Origin: Auanema rhodensis
Taxonomy: Eukaryota > Nematoda > Chromadorea > Rhabditida > Rhabditidae
Assembly: GCA_964057225.1 (NCBI GenBank)
Contig: OZ059894.1
Span: 5,580,001 to 5,644,000, forward strand
Reading direction: 5' to 3'
DNA: 64,000 bases
Shown: piece by piece, positions 16,464 through 32,019 of the stretch
Position numbering within the stretch: position 1 is the stretch's first letter
Layout of the letters: the number at the start of each line of letters is the position of its first letter
Translations under genes and position numbers: made by a program
Notes under the pieces: generated by a model
Told to the model about the DNA's origin: nothing
Databases searched by the model: none
The model's input: only the letters and a program-made list of their open reading frames with translations

Positions 16464-19252
16464 TTATGAGTCATCTGATGATTTTGTTGAGGTTGATGAA
16501 ATTGATTTTGAAGATGTAGATTGTGAAGAGCTTAAATTTGATGAATTTCTTGATGATGTTTTTGATGATAAACCGCATTTACTTCGATTGGTTTGTGAGC
16601 CACTGCTAGAACCTGTACCCCTCCACGACTTCTCCTAAACAGGTTTAATATTTTCTTAATTTTTAAAGAATCAAGTGTTTTGATTTCTCAGATAATACTC
16701 AAGACAGAAGATCAATGATCAAAAGATCGATTTTTAAAATCAAAAGCGAAATGATGGATATTTCGGAATTGCTTTTTCGCATTAGTTATTGGGAACTATG
16801 ATTCATAAAAAACGAAATATAAAATGAAAGTTAGAAAAGTTAATAATATTAATAAAATATTTTCAATATTTCAGGTTTTTTACTGCTAATAGAGAGATAC
16901 CATATAATTTATTCCAGTTTTGTTATGGTTCATTTAAAATATTACCTCTATCTGTTCGTGATGAACTGAGAACGTATTGTTTGAAAGATCAGAATTCTGT
17001 GGTATGCCATCTATTTTCTGAAGATACACCATTGTTTTTCAAACGCTTGCATATCATATTACCGATTTTTCTGTTAATGATTTCATCGTTTCCTTATATT
17101 TTTTTTCCAAGGCATTCTTATGTGAAATTGATGACTGTAATTCCATCACGAGTGGCCGATTCAAAACTCTACAACAATACAAAACAAAATAAAACAAAGA
17201 CGTATTGCTTCTTAAACATTACCTTTCTCTCATTTCTTCTAGTTGTTGATTATACTCCTGAGCCAGGGATATAAGATTTAATCTGAACTTATACTTTTTT
17301 ATATTATAATACACTATTTTTCCTACCGCTTCTCTTGTGCTCTCTTACTAACATCATTTGTACTTTTAGATTTTGTGATTGTCGACAACAGCAGGTTCTT
17401 TGATGGCTTCATGCGACTGCTCTCAAAATCCCAATCTCTTCCGGCTTTTTTCAATTTTTCTTCTCGTTCTTGCAGTTTCATTCTACGTACAAATGATATT
17501 TATTTATAACATGATCATCGTGCATAAAATACTTGTTAGCCAGCATTCGGAGTTGGGCTGAGTGTGTTGTTCTATATGCAACATCATCTCCATGAAGGTA
17601 TGCTAAAGAAATCGGATGACCAGAGAAACGATTTGAAGGAGTAGCTGAACGACACTGAAATGCAAGCATTGGGAAATAGTTTAGACTTGAAAAAAAAGGA
17701 ATAAATGTTTTCTTGATAACTAACATTTCGATGTTTTGATGGCTTCGATTCTGATAGATTGAAAGGTACTACTACGGTGTTTCTAGTTTTTCCTTTTTTT
17801 AGTGCCCGCTCTTTCAGCTGGAAAGTATGTAATCACTATGACTTAAATTAACCAAGAACCTGTTTATGTAAGTTCTCGAAGTTGGGTATCTTTTGCGGAA
17901 GTTTTTCAATTTTTCTAGGAGAATCCAAACATTTTTTGTGGCGAAGTTGGAAGGCAATATTCGTTTTAATAGTATGTTCCTTAAATTAGACAAATAATTT
18001 CAAGCAGGAAAATTCAAGACGATACTTTTATTCCAGGAGGAGAATAAGCTTGAGATAACAATCTAGAAGCACGATTGCTATTTTCCTGTTCTCTGTGATA
18101 TTTATTCAAATCTCCTATAGAAACATAAGTTGAAATAGGCACGGGGCGAGCACCTATTGCTGAAATAATTGGTTTCTCAAAAAAATAGATATAAAAATAG
18201 GATACTGTTTAGATCAGCGTAACTTTTGCTTTTTGACTTCGAATTAAGCATCATTCGTTTTTTGAGTAATTCTTGGATTTTCTGAAATCAGAAAAGAGAG
18301 ACTTTGAAGATTCGTTACTATTTTATATCATACCTGTAAATATTTAGAATCATTCACAAACTTATTATTAGAAACGTAAGTTGTATCAGGTATAGGATTA
18401 GCTTTGAAAGGCTTCATTAAGCTTCTGATTCGATTTTCCTCTTCGTTTTTCAATTCCTTCTCTCTTACCATATCCTGAACAAATTTTCTAGAATATGTGT
18501 TTCCTGATTGTTTCCTGTAAAAAAACAGAATATATATTTCTCTTTGTATTTCCTGCCTATTCAAAAAAGTGAACGGTTTTGGGCTTGTTGGTTTTTTGCT
18601 AATGATGGAAGTTCGACGATCTTTTTGTTCCTTAGGTTTAGCGTTAACATCTGATTGTTTGATAGGATTTCTCAGTTGGAAATTATCTTAAAGCGCGTAG
18701 ATAAAAGAATAATACTTGTAACATTTTATACCACAATTTAATATAGTAACCTTAGATTTCAGTTTTTCAAAATCACTTTTTTCCTGAAAACAAAAATTGT
18801 TTTCTAAATTAGATGAAGGATAACCTTATTTCTCATCATTCTAGCGTTTAGATTTGTTGCTTCAACAGCATTTGATTGAGCCGGTGTATTATTAGAGATA
18901 TTAGAGCAGGTGTTTTCCAAAAATAGGTCAGACCAGTAATGAGTACAACCGGGAGAAGTGTGATATGTGGCATTATAAAGTGAAGGATTCGAAGAACTGT
19001 TGTGAAAACGCGATTTTGTTTCTAAATATTTTGTCGTTATTTTATGTTTTTGTCGCAAATATTTGATTTTTTCTATGAAGTCGCTTTCTTGAAGTAGAAA
19101 ACTATCCTGAAAAAAATTGTTTGAGGAATAGCTAATTACTGTCTAAAAATATAATATATATTTTAAAAATTACATACATGTTCCAAAGCACATAATAAAT
19201 TTTGCGTTGCTGTTAATGTCTTCTCAATGGAGTTCATTGGATTAGTTAGCAT
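16464..19252 (-). CDS. FAM161-family (UPF0564) ciliary/centrosomal protein
   Basis: Fourteen exons on the minus strand from ATG 19252 to TAA 16464 keep frame and give about 622 residues. Exons (high to low): 19178-19252, 18825-19106, 18735-18783, 18334-18686, 18206-18281, 18026-18159, 17860-17979, 17725-17817, 17533-17654, 17327-17482, 17223-17282, 17063-17168, 16946-17017, 16464-16634. Repeated FAM161 signatures are MKPFKANPIPDTTY and IGARPVPISTYVS, then KIPNFENLHKQLKERALKKG followed by VVVPFNLSESKP, and late LEEMRERVLNRPLVMEL. Charged, helix-rich stretches surround them. The last exon is Ser/Thr-rich with an acidic end. Vertebrate FAM161A/B act at basal bodies and microtubules, so a sensory-cilium role is inferred. 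The exon 3 donor and the exact 3' exons are the least certain parts. Confidence 0.65.
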
Positions 19253-19751
19253 TTCCTAGCAATCAAAATCGATGAGAATTGGCAAATGTTGCCATGTGAC
19301 CAAACGCTAACTATAAACAATATTTTATCTGTTGGGCACCCAAAAAATTCAAGAAATACACTCTAGAAAAACGAAGAGAAAATCTAAAAAATATATGTTT
19401 TGTGAATAGTACTAGATTGCATGTCTGCTAACCATCAGGGTTGTTACCTAGGAAACAGAGGAAGTGTTCAAGCAGCGTTGACCATAATTGGTAGAGGCTC
19501 CATTAATCCGTTGGTAGGTTTAGCTATAACCACAAGGCATACATTTTGAAAACGATTAATCTTGGAATATTAGATTATCTTTTGTGTATTCTTATTAAAC
19601 GCGATCTATCTATTTATAGATTTATAAATGTTTATAAATAATTAAGTTATTCTAATGCTCATACATTATAACATACAATGGTTTTTCAATACTATTCTTC
19701 TTAGTTAAGATAAACAGTAATGCACAAATAACATTCAAAAATATTTACAAT
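19253..19751. other. Intergenic between two minus-strand genes
   Basis: About 500 bp, AT-rich. It contains the 3' flank of the EML-like gene and the upstream region of the FAM161-like gene. No promoter motif or extra exon was recognised. Confidence 0.4.
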
Positions 19752-22700
19752 TTATTCTAGCTTCCAAAGCAGTAGTGATGACTCTTTATCTCCATATGTG
19801 ATAAAGTGTTTGTCATCTATCGGTGTCACAGAAACAGAATGCGAGTGAGCAATTAATTCGTGATATCCTGCCTATATAAAATAATCAGAATTTTATAGTA
19901 TAAGAAATGGGGTACTAAATCAGCCAAATTACTTACTATAAAACTTGTAACAGGCTTTCGATACAGACGAACTGATCCTGTTTGATTTCCACAGTATATG
20001 ATATCATCTTTTGAAGAAACATTCCCAGCTCCTAAAATTGAACACTTTTATCCAAATAGAATAAAATGATAACAAAAACCATTAAATGTGTGTTGTAAAC
20101 ATCCACACTCAAACGATATATTGCATGAAGAACTTGACCATTCAATATCTCGTGCTATTGATAGATCCAATGATTCACCCGATAAAGCCCCTACACATTT
20201 TTGGTTATAATACATTATTTCTCATTAATAGTTAGTTTACTTTAAAAATCAACATCTAATAACAGGAAACATAAAAACTCACAGAAATATGAATGACCTA
20301 TATACGAATTTGCTCTAATGTTTTGCGAATGAACATCCCAATCCATACTTTGAATAGGTGCTGATAACGACGAAAATCTCGTCAGCTTATGCAATTTTTT
20401 GCTATTATCCAGACGATAAATAAACGCTTGAAGATTCTGAACATATAGTCAAAATGCATGCATATACTGTTTTGCAGTGACGTTTTGTTAAAGTGAACAA
20501 ACCTTCTTAGCAATGAATAGAAAATGTCCGTTAGGTGAAAACTTTAAGCAAGTAACAGGATGAGGAGATTCAGAGTTTTCAAATATCTGCTCCTTTGTAC
20601 TTAAATCGAGTAAACACCAAGTTCCAGATGAAAATGCAACCACTATTGCATTAGAAGGTTCATGAGCAGTAATGCAATTAATGCCATCCTAAACAAGGTA
20701 TACCTAATAAGTGGCGAATGGTTTATTCTGACAGAAAACTTCCTATACCATTCCGTAAGATAAGTATCTAAACTCCATAAGCGAAGTCCTCCATCTTTGG
20801 ACGATGTTAAGAAACTTTTGGACATTATCAATGCCTCGCATGAAGAAATATCAGCTTTGTCACCCTTGAAATGCAGTATTTTGAATGAAATGGTTACAAT
20901 TTTTACTTGTATTAGAGGAAATACATCTTTATCAAAAGATCCTTCATATAATGTATTTTTCACCGTTCCGATAATAAATTGATCGTTTTCCAGGCTAAGT
21001 ATTGACGATGGCAGGCCTCCCTCATCAGGCATCTAGAGATCTAAGTTTGTTATGTTATTTCACAAGCAGTTCCTACATCTGCTGGTCGTTTCCTTCTGAC
21101 CAAATCAGTCATATCCCACTCATTAACTGTTTTATCTTTGCCAGCTGTGAGTAAATATCCTTTCCGTGAAACAGAAATAGCCAAAACTCCTCCGGGATGA
21201 ACAGAATGCGCCTGAAATACATCGTGAAAAGTACTCATGAATCACTATTACTAACTTGTTTTGTTATTTTAAACGTATCAGTATTCCATAAAGCAATAGT
21301 GCCTGATGAATCACCTGTGGCCAATTGACCGGCATCCGTAAAGCAAAAGCACGAAATCGATTTATTTCTATCAGTTCCCTTAAAATTTATTTCTTAGTGT
21401 GCAGAAATTCAAATCAACTACTTCGAATGTTACAGTATGCTTCAAAGAAATAATTGTTTTCCCATCAAAATTCCAAAATGTGAGTTGTGCTCCAGCCTGT
21501 ATTACGAAAATCCCTGCTGTAACTGGATGCCATTCTGTTGTTATGATGTTTCCAGATTGTAATGCATTTATTTTTTTGGCAACACCTTTTTTTTTTAAGG
21601 TATTTATGATAAATATATTATTTGATTTTGACGAATCAATCACTAAAATATGCGACCCACCTAAAATAACAATTGTATACTTATAGAGGAACACTACCCT
21701 GTACCATCATATTGTGAAAATGAAATAGATACAATTTCAGAATTGATAAAATGATCTTCTCCTTTCAATATATAAAGTTTCGAAAGAGATATGCTGTCCC
21801 AAACTATAATTTCAGCCTGAAATACTATTACAGTTAATAAACTAATGTATTGACATAATTATCACTATCAAGAAGTTTGTTTCCCAACAAAGTTCTCTTT
21901 GCTTTTGAATATATTCACATTTTGAAATATATCAAATGTATTTCGCCATTATGACGGATATGATAGTCGAATAAGAATAAACTAATTACGTCAGATTTAT
22001 AAGAAAAATGTTCAGCGTCTCGTTTATCTTGCCCACTTGCAACAACATGTTTATTAGGATGGAGAGCTAAACTGAAGAGGAAATACCATTAAAAATATAA
22101 AAGTTCTATGAATTACCATTTTATTTGATTTGTATGTTCTAGAAAGAACCGCTGTTTCTTTTCTTTTGTATTGAACAATATGATAACGTTTCCTGTTGCG
22201 TATACTATCTCAGCTGTTGGCAAGTAAACGGGTTTAATATTTGTATTTTCACCCCGGAATCCTATAATTAAAAATTCTTCTTTCAAGCTTACAAGGTGCA
22301 CGCTAACAATGTATATAAATATTCAATGGAACATTACTTACCAAAAGACCATTCTAAAGAAGGCATTTTTTTTGGAGCTAAAACTTCAGCTTGTGGTTCT
22401 ATTACTACTCCTGTTGGTAAAGGGATTACTACTTTACGTCCAGAGATAAAAAGCTTTAAAGACGTTTCGTTTAGTTCGTAAGACGGTATATTCAAGCTAT
22501 AAAAATTCTAATAATATTTTTTTTATATATTATATAACATATTATTATTATATAACAAGCAAAACATTATATTACTTACGGCTCGGTGAAATTGACAGTT
22601 GTGATCATAGCAGTTCGATTTTCTTCGGAATGCTCAGCTGATAAATTAGTCTGATTACTAATCATATCCATATTGGACATCCATTTTCTCATAGGAGAGC

Positions 22701-23401
22701 CTAAAAAGCATACTCGATTCAGATATTAATAAATTTGTACCTCTGCTGCTTTTACCCATTGGAATATTCATAATGGTTTGCGACGCTCGTTTGTTCTGAT
22801 ATAGAAAGATAAAATGCAATAGTTTCGGTACTCACCATATCTTTTGTTGCACTAGGAGTGTATTCGCTTCTTGTTAGTGTATTTATTCCTATTGGAGAAA
22901 ATGATTGAGATTGGCTTCTTGATGGCTTGTTTCCTGAATATGCTCAAATATAAGAATGACGTTCATGATCCCATATTTACCCAAAAATGAACTTGATTTT
23001 TCTAAACTTGTAAGTCTACGAACTACGGATGTGAGAGATTGCTGAAGTCGCATCTATGAAAATAAAATTTGCATAAATATCTCAGATGTAATACATACAA
23101 TATCATTTCGTTGGTTTTCAATTTGTTCTTTCAAGTATGATATTTGACAGTGCAACAACTCATTTTCTGATATAAGATAATCATCTGGAACTGCAACTTA
23201 TTATAAGTTATATAGTGATGACTGACTTATATCTTCTCCAGTGCTCGATCTTCTCGATGAATAGAAAGTGGTCATTTCAGGAGATGAATTCATCTGAAGT
23301 AGTAAATCCATATGCTCATGAAGACGTGTTAAACAAGGAAACCGACGTCTATATAGAAAAGTAGCTAGGAGTAGTAACAAAGTTGATATCAATATTGCCA
23401 T
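19752..23401 (-). CDS. elp-1: EML/ELP-like microtubule-associated HELP + WD40 protein
   Basis: Minus-strand gene of roughly 17 exons from ATG 23401 to TAA 19752. Exon 1 encodes a hydrophobic segment, AILISTLLLLLATFLY, followed by RRR. Exons 2-3 give a short coiled coil (NELLHCQISYLKEQIENQRN, then RRLTSLEKSS), and a Ser-rich linker follows. The HELP region contains LEWSFGF, then GFRGENTNIKPVYLPTAEIV and YATGNVIILFNTKEKKQRFF. WD40 blades follow: CLALHPNKHVVASGQ, HILVIDSSKSNNIFIINTLK, TEWHPVTAG, LLTAGKDKTVNEWDM, SLENDQFIIGTVKNTLYEGS, and a final SSLLLWKLE. This is the EML arrangement: an N-terminal trimerising coil, then HELP, then a tandem beta-propeller that binds microtubules. The N-terminal hydrophobic helix is not a feature I associate with the family. 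Exact borders of the middle exons are approximate. Confidence 0.85.
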
Positions 23402-27041
<3,640 letters not shown>

Positions 27042-27202
27042 ATACACATAATGTCAGATGTTTCGAAGGTATATTTATCAAGTATAATTAGTTTATTTAG
27101 CAATTTTAAATTAAATTAAATAACATTTGTTTTTGTTTAGTTTCAGCTCATAAAAATAACTTAAAAATTGTTGATTTGAAACATTATTCAATACATAAAA
27201 CA

Positions 27203-27693
27203 TTATCCCCATCCATAACCACAACAGCCGTTAGCGTTCCAAGTAACAGTAGCAAAGGTACCACAGCCACAACATCCTCCACAGCACCCCCAATCTAAGA
27301 AGTAAATATGTTGTCAACATATTTTGGAAAGTTGTTGCTAACTCAATATAATTAAAACTACTTACCACACCATCGTTTCGCTCTAATAGGAGTGCCAGTG
27401 CGATTATTGAACATAACTACTTTTGGATCTATCAAGTCAGTCGACAGCTTACTTTCATTGTCGTTTTCAACAATGGTTTCTAAAGTTTTTTCTTGAAGTT
27501 TGGATGTTACCTGAAATTAAATCAATTTATAATTTTTCTGAATAATTTTTCGGCTGAAATAAATCTTTTAATTCGAAAATTCATATACCTTTTCATGATT
27601 GTTAGCATCTCGGGATAACAAAGTATCGAGAATATTGCAATATCCACTGGTAACCAAAAGAAGTATGAAGATATTTGAGTAAATCAATCTCAT
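27203..27693 (-). CDS. Secreted Cys/Gly-rich peptide precursor with RAKR processing site
   Basis: Three minus-strand exons (27589-27693, 27366-27510, 27203-27294) give 113 residues. Residues 1-19 form a clear signal peptide, MRLIYSNIFILLLVTSGYC. A polar propeptide follows (with LQEKTLETIVENDNESKL), then GTPIRAKR, a furin-type cleavage site. The predicted mature peptide of about 32 residues starts WCDWGCCGGCCGCGTFATVT and ends NGCCGYGWG. It holds eight cysteines, several in CC pairs, with glycine and tryptophan. The plan (signal, acidic pro-region, dibasic site, short Cys/Gly-rich peptide) fits an epidermal antimicrobial or structural peptide. I do not recognise a named family. In-frame Met codons lie just upstream (from 27723), but the signal peptide fits the chosen start best. 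Confidence 0.75.
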
Positions 27694-28376
27694 CGTCGAT
27701 GATAAATTTTCCCACATCAACAGCATGTTATATACTCCCCATTCAAATAATATCGATGTTTATCCAGATGTTCTGCACCCGTTATTCTTACTTGAATTTA
27801 CATTTCAGCAAATAAATATGGTCATTTTCTGACAATTTTTATTGAATTTATACATGTTAATTGGTTTACATACCTTTCTTTATCTCATTATAAATTCCTG
27901 AAAAAATGTAAATGTTCATGTTTATTTTTGACGAGAAATCAAAAAGTACTTCAAAAATTACGTTCTCATATTCAATAATGCACAAATAAAAATATTTTGC
28001 ATTAAACACTGTTGTATAACATGGACTATCTTCTTATAAATATTCAACTTATGATTAGAGTTTATTCGAAGCTATTCAGGATTGTTACTACGAGAAAAAA
28101 ATATTTCGTCATTTTCCCAAAATACAATTATGCCCTGATCTTTATTGAAAATAATGTTAGAACATTTTTTGAATATTTTTAGTTAAAATATCACTTGTTG
28201 GATATTTTTCGGTTGATCTTGAACATCTAGCAAAAAAGTACGGGATTATTGCGTCTGTATAATCAAAATTACAATTACATTTGCGAACAATTGCGAGTTA
28301 CACATATTATTTGAAATGATTTTTTCTGTTTACAATTCGAGATATTTTTTGTTTAATTCGTATATATTCTGTAGCT

Positions 28377-28580
28377 TCACTGCAGAAGCATAAAAATTTG
28401 GAGATGAAAGGAATCTGCATCTTCAGTAAGCAATCTGAGAGCGATAGTTAGATGTCTTGAAATCGAACTTGACCCGACTTGATTGGTTTCGGAAAATAAC
28501 GGCGTTGACGTTTCTACATTGACATTAGCAACGGAAGAGCTGGTTGTTTGATGGACGCAGGACATTTTTAATTTTCTCAT
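28377..28580 (-). CDS. Hypothetical small protein (67 aa), uncertain
   Basis: An uninterrupted ATG-to-stop frame, Ser/Thr/Val-rich, containing CVHQTTSSSVANVNVETSTP and ISRHLTIALRLLTEDADSFH. Composition is less AT-driven than surrounding open frames. There is no signal peptide, no family resemblance and no clear splice partner. It may be a single-exon gene, an exon of a longer one, or chance. Confidence 0.25.
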   Translation of the reverse strand: MRKLKMSCVHQTTSSSVANVNVETSTPLFSETNQVGSSSISRHLTIALRLLTEDADSFHLQIFMLLQ

Positions 28581-29310
28581 TTAAAATTTAAATCTTCACA
28601 AGTGGAATCTTCTACAAAGTTGCTGAAACTTTGAAATGTTATTCGCAGCTGTTCATAATAATTATATTATTGAAATTATTAATTGAAAAGACAAAATTAC
28701 AAAGCTGACCGGAAAGATAATCTTCAATTTATACGAATAGACAGACATGAATTCTCAATTTTTTTTCAACTTTTCAGAAACAAATATATTATTTTCCAGC
28801 TTTCGTCATATAGATATTATAACCATCTTATTTAACTACTTTTTATTTTGAAAACTTTTAATATAAAAAAATGCTGATTTTTCACTCATGATGGCGGTTA
28901 TTGATGATTCTCAATTTCCGAGTCTGATATTCGTTTTCCGCTGGAAAAAAAGTTCCTAACCAACTATTTGAGTTCTCACTCTTCTTGTGGTGCTTCCGCA
29001 TTTATCCCCCACAGACAACCTAATTTCATTTTTCTGAAAATTTCTTCGAAATTTCGGAAAACTATTTTTTTTATCTTGATTGTAGTCGAGATATGCCTGA
29101 ATAAGTTATTTGTTTTTATTTTTTTTATAATCAGGAAGCATAATAGAACTCTTCCTAGATTAGCTGTTTCACTCGCCTCAGACTGCGCTCTGATTATCTT
29201 TACAGATTTCGCTATAAAAGAGAGCATGAACGAAAATATAACGAAAGATACATACGAAAAAAGGAGAAGAGTAGATAGTAGAAAAATACATAAAGAACTG
29301 TTAATTTTTA

Positions 29311-29313
<3 letters not shown>

Positions 29314-29388
<75 letters not shown>
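29314..29388. repeat. (TA)n microsatellite
   Basis: A run of about 37 TA units between the two uncertain ORFs of this intergenic region. Confidence 0.95.
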
Positions 29389-29390
<2 letters not shown>

Positions 29391-29447
29391 TAAAAACTTA
29401 CCTTGTATTTATTTTCTCCCCAGGTTTTAAATGAGATATTCTGAAGC

Positions 29448-29774
29448 TTAAAATATTTCTGTTAGTCGAACATTGATACAGGTTTTTAAAATTCTTGTTA
29501 AAGAAAGTGAAAGCTTTTTCTCTTCTTTTACTATATATTCTTTCGTCTTCCCAATGGATTTGAATCTTCCCAAACTTCTTTTTAAAAATGTTTCTTTAGT
29601 AAGACGTTGTAGTTCGATATTCTCATAGTCGGAAGATACAACGATCCTGAAAGTGATGTTGTTATACATGCCTATAATTTCTAAGTCGGATAAACTGACT
29701 ACTTCTAATTTATCCGGCATTTGAGTAGCAGCGAGGCCAACCCACTCGTTCACAGATTGTGACTTATGGCTCAT
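29448..29774 (-). CDS. Hypothetical protein (108 aa), uncertain
   Basis: A single open frame from ATG 29774 to stop 29448. It contains NEWVGLAATQMPDKLEVVSL, then GMYNNITFRIVVSSDYENIE and a Lys-rich C-terminal half (KTKEYIVKEEKKLSLSLTRI). Its balanced composition makes it the most protein-like unassigned ORF of this stretch. No family is recognised, and there is no signal peptide or membrane segment. Confidence 0.35.
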   Translation of the reverse strand: MSHKSQSVNEWVGLAATQMPDKLEVVSLSDLEIIGMYNNITFRIVVSSDYENIELQRLTKETFLKRSLGRFKSIGKTKEYIVKEEKKLSLSLTRILKTCINVRLTEIF

Positions 29775-30039
29775 GTTCTTTTTTTCAAACTTCCCTCTCC
29801 ATCTTTATACAAAACAATAAAGTTATCCATATAAGTGCTTATATATCCAATCTAGTGAACATAGTTCTATTCATATTTTACTACAGATAGTTGGTTGAAC
29901 TATTTAGTCTGTGTGGCCGTTATGTCGTCACAAGCGTCTTATTTTCGAAATATGTTTTTTTTTAAATAAAAGGTTTATTCTCTTGCAAATCATAATGTAA
30001 ATCGTGAAAGACAAGAAGACAAAAGTAGAAAAAAGTTAG

Positions 30040-30093
30040 AGAGAAAAGAAGGAGAGAAGAGAGAGAGAGAAAAAAAAAGATAGAGAGAGAGAG
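30040..30093. repeat. GA-rich purine tract
   Basis: Mostly GA and A runs on the plus strand, flanked by AT-rich DNA. Simple sequence. Confidence 0.9.
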
Positions 30094-31266
30094 CATTTAG
30101 AGTAGGAGGAACAAAAAGAATGTATCTATATGAACGTGATAGTCTTGCGACTATTTTGTAGTTATTGAAACAATAAATTGCCATATTAAACGAGCAATTA
30201 TATGTTCATATATCGTTATTGTCATTAAACAGTCACAAGATGAATTAACTTCTCTGTCATAATTTCATTTATTTTTTGATCCTTTTGCCTCGAACTCTGT
30301 TTTATCTCCTGCTCCATCTCACAATTGAATAACTTTTGAATTTCTATTGTGGAATGTATTGCACCATATAGAAGTAAATTTAACAATATCTTTATACAAT
30401 AACACTTTGTAAAAGTTATTTGCATATTCGTCTATATTGTTTTTTTGTATTAATAACGCAGTAAAGGATTTATATTAAATGAACTTTATGTATAATTTTT
30501 ATTTTGAAAATGCACTGTATATTTTAGTTACTAGAAAGCCTAAAAGTTTTTTTCTTTTTACCGAAATAAATTCTTTCTCTGTTAGCTTTACAAAGCTCAC
30601 TCGTTCTTCAATCATTCATCTCAAACCACAAAAAGTCTTGTTAGTATTCCTCTGTCTATTAGTTTTTAAAGCTTGAAGAGATGTATATATGTGCATGTGT
30701 TGTATTACTTTTTCAGATTACCTAACTACAAGGATTTCTAGTTCATACATTTTTTCTGTTAATTTGCACTGCAAGGTGGAGAAATACACTTTAATTTTGG
30801 CTCCATTAAAATAGGAACTTGTGACGTATACTCTTTGCTTTTCGTTATTCGTTATTCGTAATTAAATTTAATCTTACTGTTTGCTTCAACCTTTGAATAT
30901 TGCTTTTATTAGCATCTTTGTTCAAACTTTATGTCTTCAATGTTGAATCGGATTCTACCCGTTAACCTTATCCATTAGATGAGTTTCCTTTCATCACATT
31001 TTCTTGAAAATTATTTACTTATACAAAAATATAAAAAAACATATTCAATTTTAACGATGAAATATATACGTATAATTAATATAAATTTTTCTCATAGTAT
31101 ATTGTCTGATAACTGATACAATTATTGTTTACATCTTTCTCTCCAGTTTTTTTTATTTCTTTATTATGCTTCGTTTGCTAATATTGCTCTTATATAATAA
31201 TGTTATTTGTTTCTTTACAATATTGAACTAATTTAGGTAATAAAGGAGAAACGAAAAAGAAAAAAA

Positions 31267-32019
31267 ATGAAATATACTCAAATTATTTCTATTGTTGGCT
31301 TTCTTTTCATCGTCGACTTTGCGTATTGTCGAGTTATAAACTATGAAAGTAAGACTTTTCATTCTTTAAAAGCTTAAGATTCCGTAAAACAAATTTTAAA
31401 ACGTTATAAAATAAAGAAAAAAACATAAGAAAATAGGAAAACAAGGATTGGATATAAACGTATTTTTCGATATGTTAGTCATTTGGAGTCTGACTTCGAG
31501 ACGCATCATATTCTCCTTTACTTGGCGAAATTCCTATTTCCTTATAGAAAATCAGATAAAAAAGTCAATGTAATCGGAATAACTACTTTAATCTATGATT
31601 AATTCTCTGAAGCTCAAAGGCCAGTGAATGAAAGATTAATTTAAATTCAATTTTTCTCAAAAAAAAAATATTTTTTATTTAATTTTTTCCAGACGGAGTC
31701 ATGCTCCGCGAAGGCGGTGAATGGCCGGAAGTTGATAATCTATTGGCACCTAGCTCTTCAAAAGATTTTGATGTTATAAATGTAAATTATTCGATGTTTA
31801 AACTTGAAAAAAATGTACTATTATAGGAGCAATGGAGAAATTCTTTTAATGCCCAAGAATTTCTAAACCCTACCAAGAAAAGTACAAGGTTTTTATTTTG
31901 TTTCATTTATTACTAATTTATTCTTCAAAACACAACACAATAAAAAGACTCTTTCTCATACGACACTTTTCAGTCTCAAACGTTTGGCATTGCTTAGTGC
32001 TCGAGGCTTTGGACGGTAA
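31267..32019 (+). CDS. Neuropeptide-like precursor ending in a C-terminal amidation signal
   Basis: Four exons (31267-31348, 31693-31781, 31827-31888, 31974-32019) give 92 residues. The first 21 form a signal peptide, MKYTQIISIVGFLFIVDFAY, then C. A polar middle contains LREGGEWPEVDNLLAPSSSK. The last exon encodes SLKR followed by LALLSARGFGR and a stop. A dibasic cut after KR would free LALLSARGF with Gly-Arg behind it, the usual donor of a C-terminal amide. A further KK site lies upstream. This is the plan of a nematode nlp gene with one terminal peptide. I cannot match the ARGF-amide ending to a specific nlp or flp family. The long first intron (31349-31692) is unusual for the window. Confidence 0.75.

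Larger units (their letters stand above)
27694..31266. other. Long intergenic stretch with two uncertain minus-strand ORFs
   Basis: About 3.6 kb, AT-rich, with a TA microsatellite and a GA-rich tract. Two minus-strand open frames that do not look like pure AT noise are listed separately (28377-28580 and 29448-29774). A TATA-like GCTATAAAAGAGAG lies at about 29210-29223 on the plus strand without a recognised gene after it. Confidence 0.4.

Noticed and set aside
16467-17276. Plus-strand gene with an acidic segment (ESSDDFVEVDEIDFEDV) and FQFCYGSFKILPLS
   Set aside because: No ATG or consistent phase on the plus strand. The minus strand gives a continuous, phase-correct set of exons that extends the FAM161-like protein, so the plus-strand frames are its antisense shadow.
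18014-18025. TGA as the natural end of the FAM161-like gene
   Set aside because: A GTATCG donor just before it joins an in-frame exon continuing with family motifs (KIPNFENLHKQL). The TGA lies in that intron.
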